Shown here: positions 1 through 11,278 of the stretch, piece after piece
How the letters are laid out: each line of letters opens with the position of its first letter
Position numbering within the stretch: the first letter of the stretch is position 1
The notes under the pieces: generated by a model
What the model was told of the DNA's origin: nothing
What the model saw: only the letters and a program-made list of their open reading frames with translations
Database searches by the model: none
Position numbers and translations under genes: made by a program
Assembly: GCA_950022655.1 (NCBI GenBank)
Contig: OX465587.1
Location: 35,149,153 to 35,213,152 of the forward strand
Direction of reading: 5' to 3'
DNA: 64,000 nt
Source: Alentia gelatinosa
Taxonomy: Eukaryota > Annelida > Polychaeta > Phyllodocida > Polynoidae

Positions 1-554
1 ATATGATAAAATATTGTGATAAATTCCCAAAATTCCTGACAATTAACTGGTGCATTATTAGTTTATTACCTCAGGAAATATCTATCACAACCTGGTAATA
101 TTGGTATCATTTTAATCGTCTTGAAATGCCTAAGAAGGTAGGATGTTTATTTCTATAGGTCATCGCGATAGATTTTTTATTAAATCACTGTGAAAACAGG
201 AAGGTAACATGTTTTGTTTTCTTTTTTCACCAAAATAATTTGGATGTTCAATCCATGACTAGAAATCTTAGCCATAACACAGACATATGATAATATATCG
301 ACAGATAGGCCCAAGTTTTGGCTTTCTAATAATGTTTTTTTTATAAAGCTCGGCCTTTTATTCACGACACAACAACAAATTACATTTCTAGTTAACTCTG
401 TGCTTATAGTTGTGAAGCCATGCTGCTGACCCAGGTAACGTATCACGCCTCGTTTTCGAATCCGAGTCTGTGGCTGATTCCCGGAAAGCAGTGGCTAGCC
501 ACATGCAACCAGCGCAACCCGATTACAGCGCCACGCTTATGTGCAAGTGGTGAA
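1..554. other. AT-rich sequence without recognisable gene
   Basis: I see no supported gene, RNA or repeat here. The short open frames have no family features. The plus-strand frame from 420 runs into the purine tract and is low-complexity translation. Confidence 0.5.
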
Positions 555-802
555 TTGAAGAAGAAAGAAGAAAGAAGAAAGAAGAAAGGGAGAGAGGGAG
601 AGAGGGAGAGAGGGAGAGAGGGAGGGAGAGAGGGAGGGAGGGAGGGAGGGAGGGAGAGAGGGAGAGAGGGAGGGAGAGAGAAGGAGAGAGGGAGAGAGGG
701 AGAGAGGGAGGAGGAGGAGGAGAAGAAGAAGGAGAAGGAGAAGGAGAAGGAGAAGGAGAAGGAGAAGGAGAAGGAGAAGGAGAAGAAGAAGAAGAAGAAA
801 AC
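555..802. repeat. Purine-rich microsatellite (GAAA / GGGA / GAAGGA)
   Basis: About 250 bases of almost pure purine on the plus strand. It passes from AAGAAAG units to GGGAGAGA units and then to GGAGAA hexamers. Such mirror-like polypurine tracts can form triplex (H-DNA). The open frames across it on both strands encode only Glu/Lys/Arg/Gly or Ser/Pro/Leu runs and are not genes. Confidence 0.95.
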
Positions 803-1508
803 ACCCTTCTGACTGGTAGAGCTGAGACAGAGGTAATAGCAGCCCGGGACTGACCCGGGGGAGGAAAGAATAATCTATTTTGATTATTGATTGGAATTGA
901 ACCTCTGTTCTTTTATCTTTGTTCTTTATCTCCTTTTGGGGCCTAATAATGAAAACCCTTTTGGTACAAATTCAATTTTACGAGATGGGTTTTCTCCCGT
1001 CAACTCTCTGCGAGTTTAATTGGGGAGACGTGCAGTGATACTTATGTCAATAAAGATAATAGAAAAAGAGTATCCTCAGGGGTCGTTGGGGTAGAGCTAG
1101 GCAGTGGCGGTCCCTGATGTTCCTTATCGGAAATATAATCACCTAAACCTGGTTTAGGATAGGCGTAATGCTGATTTTTTGGAAATTGATATATAACACA
1201 TATACCTTTTCAAGAATTTTCACAAAATGAAGCACATTCTCAACAAGATGTGACATAAATTAAGCACTTTTTTCTGCTCACTAACGGCATATGGTAGAAT
1301 TCCACACTTCATTTAAGGCCACTTAAAAAGCAACTTGTTTCAAATGTAGTAGGCGGACGAGGCGTAGCAGTAAAAACTCACTTCCTCACCCAACGCTTTG
1401 CGACCACGGAATAGAGAGAAGCGGGAAATGGATCAGCAGACGACGCCGCTGACCCGTCTGCATATCCCGAATGCGGCGTTTTGATTGGTTGAGAGCTGTT
1501 TATGTTGA
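803..1508. other. Unassigned sequence between the purine tract and the Penelope-like element
   Basis: No coding, RNA or clear repeat signal was recognised. The GC-richer stretch around 1340-1500 may belong to the 3' part of the neighbouring retroelement, but I cannot show this. Confidence 0.4.
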
Positions 1509-2073
1509 TTTTCAGGTCTCACGTCGGTGAATAGAACCGTGCGGCGTGCGAGTGCTTCGACCCGACCGTCGCTGGTTGGTTCTATGGGGAGCCAGATGTT
1601 TCACAACTGGAAAAAGATCACTGTTAACAAGAGATCTTATACCGGGAGAGATTCCAATCCCAGTGGCAGGTTTTTTCGTGCTGCCTACCCCATTCCAATC
1701 CGTCGCCATCCTGTCGTTTGGCCCCATATGGTATTTCATACCATATGGAGGATATCTCCGCATGTAGCGAGGATATTTATTCTCGTGGTTTCGACTACTA
1801 ACCAGTCTCATCAGGCAAGGTGCGGTAGGTGTTCTTCTGTGGTCTTTCCCCCAGAATTTCATTCTGACGGCGGAGTATGCAGTTCCGTTATTTTTTCGCG
1901 TATGGAAAAAACAGTCTAATCGTTCTCTCTATTTTTGTATGTAGTCCTAGTCTTCACAACTTCTGAGTTTGGGTTTTTGGGGGATCATGTAGGTATAATT
2001 TTTTCGTTCCGTTTGCGCCTGTCGGTGCTACAGTAGGAAAAAATAACTCGAAGTGTTCTTATGTACGTGATGA

Positions 2074-2625
2074 CTAGCCGTATCTGTTGTCGAGCGTGTT
2101 GAGACCCTCTGGCGCATGAGTTTTTAATCGGTGAATCCAGTTGAATTCAATTTTGTTTCTTAGTCGTGCGGCTTCTTTGGACTCAGGGTGTCTGTATATA
2201 TAATCGAGTATATATACTTTGACGTCCTGGGTCCCGTTGTGTGATTTCTGGTTGAAATGGTTTGGTAATTCGTTCTTGCTTCCTTGTTTTTTGATGCAGT
2301 TTAGGTGTTCCCTTACTCGTTCCTTGATCTTTCTCTTGGTTTGTCCCACATATTGGGCTTTGCACGTTGCACACTCTATGCAGTAGATGACGTTGGAGCT
2401 GTTGCACGAGACGTTCCACTTGGTGTGATGTATTCTGTTAGTGGTTTTGGAAGCGATCATACCTCCAGTGTCTATCAGTTTGCAGTACTTGCAGTTGATT
2501 TTTGTACACTTGTTTCTGTCCTCTTGTGTTTCTTCCTTGGTTTCACTTCCTGATGTTTCTTTTCTTGCGTTTCCTTGTCGTTGTCGGTTTTGTCCGGTTG
2601 GTAGTTGGTTCTTGCTCTTACTCAG
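2074..2625 (-). pseudogene. GIY-YIG endonuclease domain of the Penelope-like element
   Basis: The domain nicks target DNA to prime reverse transcription. The frame reads CKYC linker, then NVIYCIECATCKAQYVGQT (the GIY-YIG core as IYC..QYVGQT with a CxxC insert), then KERVREHLN (catalytic Arg and the following His). It ends with a Glu-containing helix and NWIHRLKTHAPEGLN, the usual ending of these proteins. It lies in a different frame from the RT, so one frameshift separates the halves at about 2625-2650. The C-terminus looks complete. Confidence 0.88.
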
Positions 2626-3752
2626 ATGTCGCGGATGTTTTTCGGTCTTCGATATCCCTTTATTACTTTCTTCTTGTGAATTTTCTTGGTTGTTATGGAT
2701 CTGGCTAGGGCTTCCCAGTTTTTGTCTACAATTTCACCTATGCTTGCTTGGTTTGGTTGGTATGTAGTGACTAGGACTAGGTCGTCTGTCTCCGGTTTGG
2801 GCGGTTTGTCTCGGTGTACCAGGTCTTCTCGGTCTTGAGCGTCCACTCTTCTTTTGCAGTCTAGAATGGTCTTTTCGGGGTATCCTTTTTCTCTGAATTC
2901 TTCGATTTTCCTTTTCCAGTTTTTTTCGTAGTCGTCATCTTTCTTGCAGATTCTTCGTAGTCTCAAAAACTGGGAGTAAGGGAGACTGCGTTTCGTTGCT
3001 GGTGGATGAGCAGAGTCGTAGTTCAGGTAGGTGTTGGCATCGGTCTCCTTCGTGTAGAGATCTGTGTAGATTTCTCGTGTCTCTTCGTTTATCTTGACCT
3101 TGGTGTCTAGGAAAGCTATCTCCGTGGTCGAGTGTTCTGACGTGAATTTGATTGTGGGGTGACTAGAGTTTAGTCTTGAGATCCATTTGTGGAACTCAGT
3201 CTCTCCGTGGTTCCAGATTATGAAGATGTCGTCTATGTACCTAAGCCAGATCGTCGGTTTGTGTTCGTTTCCAGCGTTTAGGTTTTCCTCTAGTCGTTCC
3301 ATGAAGAGGTTGGCATACGACGGTGCCAATCTCGTTCCCATTGCCGTTCCACTTATTTGCTTGTAGTGGTCTCCGTTGAACTGGATATTGTTATTTTTCA
3401 ACACAATTTCCAATAGTTCCACTAGAGAGTCGTTGGTGGGTTTGAGTCGAGGGTCTCTAGTCCTTTGTAGTTTTTGTCTGATGGCCTCTATTCCTTCGTC
3501 GTTGGGGATGTTGGTATACAGTGATCCAACGTCCAGGGTAGCTAGGATGGTGTCCTTGTCCATCTTTCCTAGGGATTCGATTTTTCGGATGAAATCGTTG
3601 GTGTCCTTCACGTAAGACTCGATTTTTGGAACCAGTGGTTTTATGAAGTTGTCGACGAATGTAGAAATCTTTTCCGTGGCGCAGTTGTTTGCCGAGACTA
3701 CCGGTCTCCCTGGCGGGGGTCGTTGTGGCTTGTGGATTTTCGGTAGTTTCAA
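2622..3752 (-). pseudogene. Penelope-like reverse transcriptase domain (partial)
   Basis: The 376-residue open frame copies element RNA into DNA during retrotransposition. It starts inside the RT fold at KLPKIHKPQ..GRPVVS. It continues through LDVGSLYTNIP (the first catalytic Asp region), MGTRLAPSYANLFM and the catalytic RYIDDIFIIW box, and then IAFLDTKVK. The C-terminal YPEKTILDCKRRV and VTTYQP segments are typical of Penelope-type proteins, which are related to telomerase RT. The frame stops at TGA near 2622. A shifted frame carries the basic linker and a CKYC motif into the endonuclease. Its Met is internal, not a real start. Assignment to Penelope-like elements is firm; the clade is not. 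Confidence 0.88.
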
Positions 3753-3843
3753 ATGTAGGACGAGTGCGCTTTTTTTTCTTCTTTTTTTTTTGCTGGATCA
3801 AAGATGGCTTTTGCATCATAAAATGGGCTTCAGACATACAATA

Positions 3844-3919
3844 AAACCCTGCATAAGTACACACCCTCCTTTCCGGGCCAAAGTGTCTGCTTACACGGGG
3901 TGCCCGCTTATGCAGGGTT
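3844..3919. repeat. Small inverted repeat of the AAAACCC-GCxTAAGxGG class
   Basis: AAAACCCTGCATAAG at the left and its inverse CTTATGCAGGGTTTT at the right bracket 76 bp that include GTGTCTGCTTACACGGGG. The sequence resembles the GTAAGCGGACA repeats of the terminal element at 63142-63923, so it is probably a minimal internally deleted relative. Confidence 0.6.
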
Positions 3920-3924
3920 TTCAG

Positions 3925-5197
3925 ATTTACGCGGACGTGGCGTTGGTGCTGGCGACTATTGAGCAAGTGATCTTTTTTTTTTTTTTTAAGGTTTTTATTT
4001 ATACTGGAGTAAAAACAGCTAGGCAAAAAAATGCCTATCTTCCGCTGGCTCCAGTCAGAAAAAACATCCTTGAATTGCCTGACGTCCAGATTATGTACTT
4101 ACATGGCTCATTGAAACAGGTGCCAATACAATTTAGAGATAATAGAGAAAAATATTTATCACTAAGTATCTATAGACACATGAAAGAGATCATTTAAGTA
4201 CATCCAGGTATTATACAACACTATTGCATCTGGTGTTCAATTCAATTTAATCGCATTGAAATGGTAAAATAAGAGCAAAATTTATATCCCATTTCACAGG
4301 TAGAAATAGCCTGTACAAACATTCATGGGAAAGACCTTAATTCCATAACTTTATACTTAAAGTACAACATTAACGATTATTGGGCCTCAATTTGAAGTCT
4401 TGACTTAAGTCTTATTTTAGTGCGTCACTTAAAACTGTCACTATCAACAATGTTTCTTTCCTCCTTGCTTAGCGCATTCCAATATTTGGCGGTTTTGAAT
4501 TCAACTGATCTGTGTCGCGGTTTCCAGATTTATACTGGTTATATAGCGCATAATTCCTTATCTAATGTATTCCTATGTCAAGTATAAACGAACCATTATC
4601 ATATGGAAGCTTTATTTAATACATTAATCAGAGGACCAGCCCCTGGTAAGGTGGCCTTTCGTTCCATGGAAGTATAGCAGTAGTTTTATTGTATTAAATG
4701 AAAGCTAAGACTTTGGCCATTCCAGATATGGTAGCCATTTTGCTGTAAATCTGTCCATTTGACCTTTTGTTAGTGGTCAAAGGTCACCAATTTCAGCGGG
4801 TTTTGAAATTGAGACATATTTTGTAATTTCTCCAAAACCATTAAGTTGATTTCTTAGATATTTGACAAATATATTGAGACAACATAGAGTCATCAGCCTT
4901 TGTCACCATCGACACTGCACCGCTAGAGCAACCTTCGGAAACTATAAACCGGAGCGGCGCAGTGTGGTCACCATCTTGATTTTTATCTAGGTCAAGGTCA
5001 CCAAATGGGATGTTTCCACTCAGAATTTCACCAAATTTCCCATTGGGACTTACAACAGTTTGATAACTTGTTCTACTATGCCTGTATTTCAAATTGAATG
5101 ATATATCTACATACCTGACACCATACTCTAGTAGAGCCCTAAGGATAGAATTCCCATCATGCACCAATAAGCCACAGCGAAGTTAGCCTGGCAGCCA
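3925..5197. other. Unassigned AT-rich sequence
   Basis: No gene or repeat boundary was recognised. The short minus-strand frame at 4841-5167 has no family feature. GGTCAAGGTCACCAAATGG at about 4991-5009 recurs at about 6604, so diverged repeat material is present. Confidence 0.4.
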
Positions 5198-5859
5198 GGG
5201 GCCCGTTTCAATAGAATGGGTCACTAAACCACTTAGTGACATGTTTAGTGACGCCAATAGTGACTTGAATAACAGAAAAAGTTTGGTCGCGTTGCAATAG
5301 GCATGTCACTAAAGGGGAGGTGTGTCTTGTCACTATTGTGGATGTGTCCCTAGTTTGGGACAACACATGTTGGGTACCCCACCTCTCATACTCATGTCCT
5401 ACTGGGAACAAGTGGTGTCAAGGTGAAGGTCACCGCATAAATTAGCGACTGCGCTTGGGTAATTCTACACTGGACACCAGAGCAGCATTTTCTATGACAA
5501 AATTCAAATGTGAATATCTCTGGATTGCATGGACCGATATCCTTCATATTTTGCATGTTTATAAGTTGTATTTGTCCCTAACTGGGGTTAAAGTTTCATA
5601 GCTTTATTCTTATGGTAAGTAAAGTTATGTGTTTGTGACATCAAAAACGAGAGGGTATACCCTCTCGCTATTTAAGACACTACAGTGACTCTTTTAGTGA
5701 CTGGACACCCACTTCTGAAATGGGACAAGCCACTATTTCCCCCTGTCTGTTACCCTATGTCCCACAAACGGTTGTCCCTTAACTACTGCAACGCGAAGTA
5801 CCGTTATTGTGTCGCTAAACCCAATAACGGACGTCCTACAGACTATTGAAACGGGTCCC
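5198..5859 (+). mobile_element. Non-autonomous TIR element, family GGGRCCCGTTTCAATA, copy 1
   Basis: The ends are inverted: GGGGCCCGTTTCAATAG at the left and CTATTGAAACGGGTCCC at the right. The interior has repeated TAGTGAC / GTCACTA motifs and a block with ACACCAGAGCAGCATTTTC. A second copy in the opposite orientation lies at 17798-18448 and matches end to end. No protein is encoded, so it would need a transposase in trans. I could not define a target-site duplication. Confidence 0.85.
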
Positions 5860-6385
5860 TGGCCTAGTTAGACTATAGGCCAGGTAACGGGTTGCCGTTT
5901 CGTGGTGCTTTATTGGTAACGCCTCCATTTTTCTGTTGCATAGTGGGATTGGCAGACCACCAGATACACTGGTTCCCGGGGTTTCCACTAGGGGGCATGG
6001 CAGAGATATATGCGGAACCCAGCCATCCACTAGCAATCCACTAGTGCCCTGGCCCTAGCGACAACGGGAGGTACTACAGTCTAGTTGAAGGTCGTAGGAA
6101 CCTGTTACCTGTTAGACTGGTTCCCTGCCCATATGAAATAAGGGGCAGGTAACGGGTTCCACAGGCACGACCTTCAACCATGCTTTAACTATGGTTGGTG
6201 CCTGCCTGTGACTAGCGAATACCCCGGGAACCAGCCTAGTGGTTTGGCTGGTATCCGCTTGTCATACACCTAGTTCCGCCGAGACCTCTAGCGGATGACC
6301 GGGGAACCAGGAGGCGTTACCAATAATGCACCATAAAAATGGAACCCGTTACCTGGCCTATAGTCTAACTAGGCCAGGCTTCCAG
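5860..6385. repeat. Foldback element next to TIR copy 1
   Basis: TGGCCTAGTTAGACTATAGG followed by CCAGGTAACGGGTT at the left is mirrored by AACCCGTTACCTGG and CCTATAGTCTAACTAGGCCA at the right. The inner part holds further inverted segments such as GGTAACGCCTCC / GGAGGCGTTACC. Related sequence reappears at 15715-15815 and partly at 10080-10290. It is a non-coding foldback repeat. Confidence 0.8.
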
Positions 6386-7097
6386 GCTAGTTACCTGTCC
6401 CTAATTTTATTAGGGCAGGGAACCAGTCCACAGCGAAGTCACAGGTCAGGGTATTTGCTCATACAAATAACCAACATAGATTACTGAAATTGGGACATAA
6501 TTTTTCATTTCCTCAAAAGTATTTGGAGGATTTCTTAGATATTTTACAAAACTATCGGAACACCATAGAGCTCTCAGCTCATGTCACCATCTTGATTTTT
6601 TCAAGGTCAAGGTCACCAAATGGAACATTTCCTTCCACTTGGTATATGAGGTTATATACTGTTGTGTGACAGAACACATGTCACCTAATTCCAAGACCTT
6701 AGAGGCTACTTTTCCCATGCTGGAAAGGTGTCGGGAAAAGTATGACCATAAGCAGTCATAGACTGATATCCTGTTAAGGCTGCATACACAAATCCCCTGA
6801 AATAGTCAAACAACTAGGGAAAATAGCAGCGAAATGGGAGAATGTTCACGTCCAGATCAGTCAGTAAATGTATATGGTACAACTGGTTAAGGGTAGAAGC
6901 AGAGAGTGCTGTTACACGGGGAATGGTTCCTTGTTTCCGGTCAATGAGGACAGTTTTCTGTTAGGGATGAAAGATGCTTATTGCCTCATTTCCCCCTGAT
7001 TTTGGCTGATCATGATATTTAGCACAACCCACTGACTATTTGACACTTTTGGGCAGATAATCATCAGGTGGAATAGGGGATAGTGATTTCAGGTTAA
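6386..7097. other. Unassigned sequence
   Basis: Apart from a short GGCAGG / CCTGTCC inverted pair near 6390-6425 and the GTCAAGGTCACC motif at about 6604, I see no gene or element here. Confidence 0.4.
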
Positions 7098-7380
7098 GGC
7101 CCGGCGTCCACCTACTACGATATGGCTCCGATATGGTCTACGATGCACCTCCTAATAAAAAGATCAATATCGCGTCGGAAGGTTACCTAATATCGGGCCA
7201 GTTGACCACGTTTCTGCGATTAGACACCGACAAAAACCCCATACAATGCGTGGTGGATTGGAATGTCTAGACATATGTCTACGATTTTGCACCTTCCCGA
7301 TATGGCACCGATTTTGACATTTTGCATCGGTGCCATATCGGGAGGTCTACGATTCTATCGTAGTAGGTGGACGCCGGGCC
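7098..7380. mobile_element. MITE with GGCCCGGCGTCCACC ends and TAA duplication
   Basis: A 283-bp element. The left end GGCCCGGCGTCCACCTACTA (continuing CGAT) is mirrored by ATCG followed by TAGTAGGTGGACGCCGGGCC. It is flanked by TAA on both sides (7095-7097 and 7381-7383). A TWA 3-bp duplication is the signature of PIF/Harbinger elements, so it is probably a Harbinger-mobilised MITE. The interior repeats CGATATGGCACCGAT-like segments in both orientations. Confidence 0.85.
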
Positions 7381-7383
7381 TAA

Positions 7384-10060
7384 TGATTTCTCACTCCAAC
7401 ATTAAGCAATTTGGCACCACCTGATATTTTAGCTCACCAATTAAATGTATCTGGGTACATTTAATCAGTGGCACACTGTAGGTTCACACTCCGGATTCTT
7501 CAGCAGTTACCTGCCATGAAGAAGAAGGTCTCTCCATCAGCAATGATGATTTTTATCTTCACCCTATTCACACATATAGGAACCCCACCAATTTGTCTAT
7601 TGGAAATATATGTATACTCAGCTGTAGCTTAGGAAAAATTATCTTCAAGCTTCTACTTGAAATAGAAATTGTGCTACCCCAACCAATGAAGTAAATGTTG
7701 AGCAGTCGTCAAATGGAAATGGTCTGATATGGGGTCAATTATTATGCACAAGGATAAATTCCCAAATGCCACCACCCATCAACCCATTTTGTAGGCAGGG
7801 TGAACTCATAAATATGTGGAGGAAGATATGGAGTACGACCATGAGGAAGAAGTTTATTTTGGTAGTAACTCACCAGAGCAGACTAGAGCAGACTGAATTC
7901 ATGCTTGATCAAAAGTTCAGGACTGCATATGAATGGTTGGTCTAAAATGATAATTACTACAGTAAGTATGCAAGAGTTTTGTCTCATGTAATATCTCCCT
8001 CTAAACTGATGGTGCATTATGGGAACTTTGTAATAGACGTAATAACAATTATGTTACGTTATCTTACATGAAAAAGAAAATGGGGGGGGGGGGGGAATTT
8101 CGAAAAATATAACATGATTTTCTGGGGGGTGATACGAAATGTCTGACAATGTCTGACAAGAAGGTGGGGAGTCCTAAAAATGCCCTAAAAAGTGTTACAT
8201 CATTTATGGACGGCGTTAATGACACTTTACATGATACACGTCGACTACTATGCAGTACCACCGTCTACGCAGTGTCACGTTCTTTGCCTAAGACTAACTT
8301 GCAAATGAGCTGAGAAAGATCAACACCTACCAGGGGCGGTAGAACATTTTGACAAGTTGGTGACCTTTTTCTTACATGCTGTAAAGTCAAACTTGAAAAA
8401 GTCAAAGCTAAGCCAATGTTACACGCTAAAAAGTCAGACTTCGGCATCTTTCTACTGTGAAAAGTCAAAACCTCATGCCTGCTACAGGCTATAAAGTCAG
8501 AATTTGACAGTCTTACATTTGACAGTCTTTGCCATTTTTACATGCCAGAAAGTCAAGACATTCTTTTCTGGTACAGGAATAGTTTAAGTCTGTAGACTAC
8601 TACAAAATCACTTTGATATTTCCAAATGCAAAGAAAAAAATTAACAGTTTCTGAATTCTACCATTTTTACCCTTGATTGAGAAAGATTTTAAGTTGCTGA
8701 CTGTATTGAGGCCAGCAAAAAAAGTGTTGGGGGGGGGGGGGGGGCACTTGCGCCCCCTGCCCCCTCCCATTCTGACCCTACTGCTTGCTAGTAAAATAAT
8801 TGAGGGGTTGGCTACTTTTCATATGAACTTCACCAAGGACTAAATATACAGCCAATCATGTCAGACGAACCTTTTGTGTCAAGTCTTATAATCTGATCTA
8901 AATGTATACATGAGCACCTAGCATATGAGTAAATTTGAACTCAATTCAGTACAAGACATATGGAAGTTCAATGATATACCTATTAAAATATTATATTACC
9001 GCCGAATACCAACTTGTATATGAAGATAATAATCGTCACCCATCTCATCCCATCTTCACCCTCATCATCAATATTAGAGTGACACTAAAATTTGATGTAT
9101 GAATAAATCTCGGAATCGTTTGTAAAGCTGCTAAAGGGCCAATTCCACAGAGCAACCACCGAGTAAGAGATCTAACCAGAATATCTCAGAAATTCATACC
9201 GGAGAGTATCGAAATGTTTCAGTCCTAATCGTACCAGCGAACTTTCTCGATGGAAGAGACACTTAAATATTTCGGCGAGTATCGGGCACTCACGCGATTT
9301 TCGTGGAGGCCCGTTCGCGATGCCGTTTAATTTCGGAAAATGTCGGGAAGTTTCGAAAAATTTCGTACCACTGAAAACACCCAACGAAAAGGCTCCCGAA
9401 ACTTTACGAAACATTTCGAAATATATCCTGAAATATTTTGATAAATCGCCTATGTGCTCTGTTGTTGTTTTGACAACTTCAGTTCAACCCTCATATCGGA
9501 ATGTAAAATCTGAAGATTTCAACGATTCATGTCACTGGGTAAACTAATTCGATGCTTGAGAACACGCAGGTGATATGTAGTACTGAGACAATAAGTTGTG
9601 TCTCAGTAAATAATAAGTATGCAAACGTTACATGTAGTCCCTTGACTAGAAGGGCCCGAGTGGAAGAACGGCGCTGATGCCGAATCCGGTGTTTTGTAAT
9701 TAATACAAGTACCCTAATAAAAATTGCCAATAAAGAAATTAAAGCTGAGATACATAAATTAGTCCTGATGATAATTTCATTTAGAAAATATAGACCCGCC
9801 CCTCACACATTGTTGACAAGAACAAATGTTAAAATGTAATCAAAGATCTGTAACAATTGTACTCTTCTCAGTCAATAAAGAAATTCTTGAAAAAAAAACC
9901 AGTGAGAGAACAAGCCTATATGTGAAGGCACCCATAGCAGTCACAACCAGTCATGTCGGCAGCAGAGCCAGTCAGGGTTATTTATAAGCCAGGTGGGAGG
10001 GGGACTACGGGCCAGTAATGGCTAGGGACCGCTGGGCCATGGACTATGGACAGGTAACTC
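7384..10060. other. Unassigned non-coding sequence with homopolymer runs
   Basis: No supported gene. G runs occur at about 8083-8095 and 8730-8744. The stretch 9130-9460 has many TTTCGAAA / TTTCGGGA segments in both orientations and may be a decayed foldback, but I cannot define its ends. All open frames are under 95 codons and lack family features. Confidence 0.4.
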
Positions 10061-10286
10061 TGAGAGAACATGGATCCCCTATGAGTGAGGCTGTTTCCTT
10101 TATTAGAGCTAGACTGGTTCCCTTCCCTAGAATAAGGGACAGGTAACGGGTTCCTACATCCTTCAACTAGGCCGTAGTACGTCCCGTTGTCCCTAGGGCC
10201 AAGGCGCTCCTGCTTTCAAAGTGGATATATCTCCGCCGAGCCCACTAGCGGATATCCCGGGAACCACTAGCGAATCTGGGCCTAGA
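10061..10286. repeat. Diverged relative of the 5860 foldback
   Basis: CTAGACTGGTTCCC..GGGACAGGTAACGGGTTCC and CGGATATCCCGGGAACC match pieces of the foldback around 6100-6310. Gaps and substitutions show it is an older copy or fragment. Confidence 0.55.
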
Positions 10287-10750
10287 TTGGCCACCACCTC
10301 TGTCTACACTACGTTCGAACTAAGAGGTTGGTAACGTTAACCCATGGACGTGACCACGGATTCTCACTCTCAAACCAAACAATTTTGTTCTCCATGGATT
10401 CTGATATCCCAAATACTTGCAAAGAAATCTCCACACATTAATAAATTGATAAAGAACCTTATCTCTGTGGCTATTTTATTAAAAATACACATTAAAATAA
10501 GATGAGAACATGGAAAAGTGACTTCCAGGGTAAGAATGTGGGTCATGGTAGGGTCAAGGGGGCATGGCCAGAGAGTGGTCGGACCACACAGTAAAAATAG
10601 ATACACAGAGTAAAAATAGATACCAACCCCTAACAAACCTCTCTTACCCACTGCAATGGCATGAGATACCCGCTAACACGCCAGGTCAAGGCTCCTCTCA
10701 ATTTAACGTGACCAGAGCTAACGTAGTGTAGCTCGGGTGGCCAGTGTAAT
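10287..10750. repeat. Interspersed repeat, GATTGGCCACCAC family, copy 1
   Basis: It begins GATTGGCCACCACCTCTGTC and ends near GGGTGGCCAGTGTAAT, so the ends are roughly inverted. A second, diverged copy lies at 49987-50372 with the same start, an internal AATTTTGTTCT block, and a similar GTAGTGTAG..GGCCA end. No coding capacity. Confidence 0.65.
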
Positions 10751-11278
10751 CTGGGCCCTGTTTTTTAGTCACGACAATCGTTATGGGCGACATGTTTCAG
10801 CCGTCAGTGTCCTATAGAGCTAAGATCTTAGAAGATCGGCGATATGTCGTGGGGCTACGACGCTTAGGGAGGTAGAAGGTGTCCAGAGATAGAGCCTGTG
10901 AAAAACGGTACAATGCTCTCCGCACACCCGCGAATGTAAACATAACCACTTACAAAATGATCTGCCCACACCAAAGAAGTGGAGACAGAAGGAGTGGCAA
11001 CAGAGGTGTGAGGCTCTTATCTGTGTCTCCCGTCCGGTCGCTGCGCGGCCGTCACGGTTGGGTGAATACACTGCATACAGTAGTTCCCCAGTCATCCGCT
11101 AGGGGCTTAGCCCTACCCTAATAGCAATAATACACAATTTCATGGTTGATTATACTGGACTAACTTGAAGAGCATAGATTATGGTATATAAAATATTGAT
11201 ACTATATTTAAAAATAGTAATACCAATTTCATAGAAGAGAAAAATACTACATATTTATAACCCAAGATATAATGTAAA
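10751..11278. repeat. Fragment with GGGCCCTGTTTTTTAGTCAC end
   Basis: The 20-base segment GGGCCCTGTTTTTTAGTCAC at 10757 occurs inverted at about 15676-15695, both followed by GATCGTAGG/GATATGTCGTGG-type sequence. They appear to be ends of one degraded element family. The rest of the interval to the satellite array shows nothing recognisable. Confidence 0.5.

Larger units (their letters stand above)
1509..3780 (-). mobile_element. Penelope-like retroelement, 5'-truncated
   Basis: A minus-strand reverse transcriptase (3752-2622) followed by a GIY-YIG endonuclease (2460-2074) is the diagnostic order of endonuclease-bearing Penelope-like elements. Coding similarity begins just upstream of the RT motif with KLPKIHKPQ, so the N-terminal part of the polyprotein is missing. 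The break lies in a T-rich run at about 3770-3800. The stretch from 2073 to 1509 has no retroelement domain but is probably 3' UTR or terminal repeat; the limit at 1509 is a guess. One frameshift separates RT from endonuclease, so the copy is dead or carries a sequence error. Confidence 0.85.

Noticed and set aside
420..812. 130-codon plus-strand frame and the minus-strand Ser/Pro frame
   Set aside because: Both are translations of a polypurine microsatellite with no non-repetitive domain.
9130..9460. Foldback element with TTTCGAAA words
   Set aside because: I could not find convincing matching ends or a duplication, so it is only mentioned within the unassigned interval.
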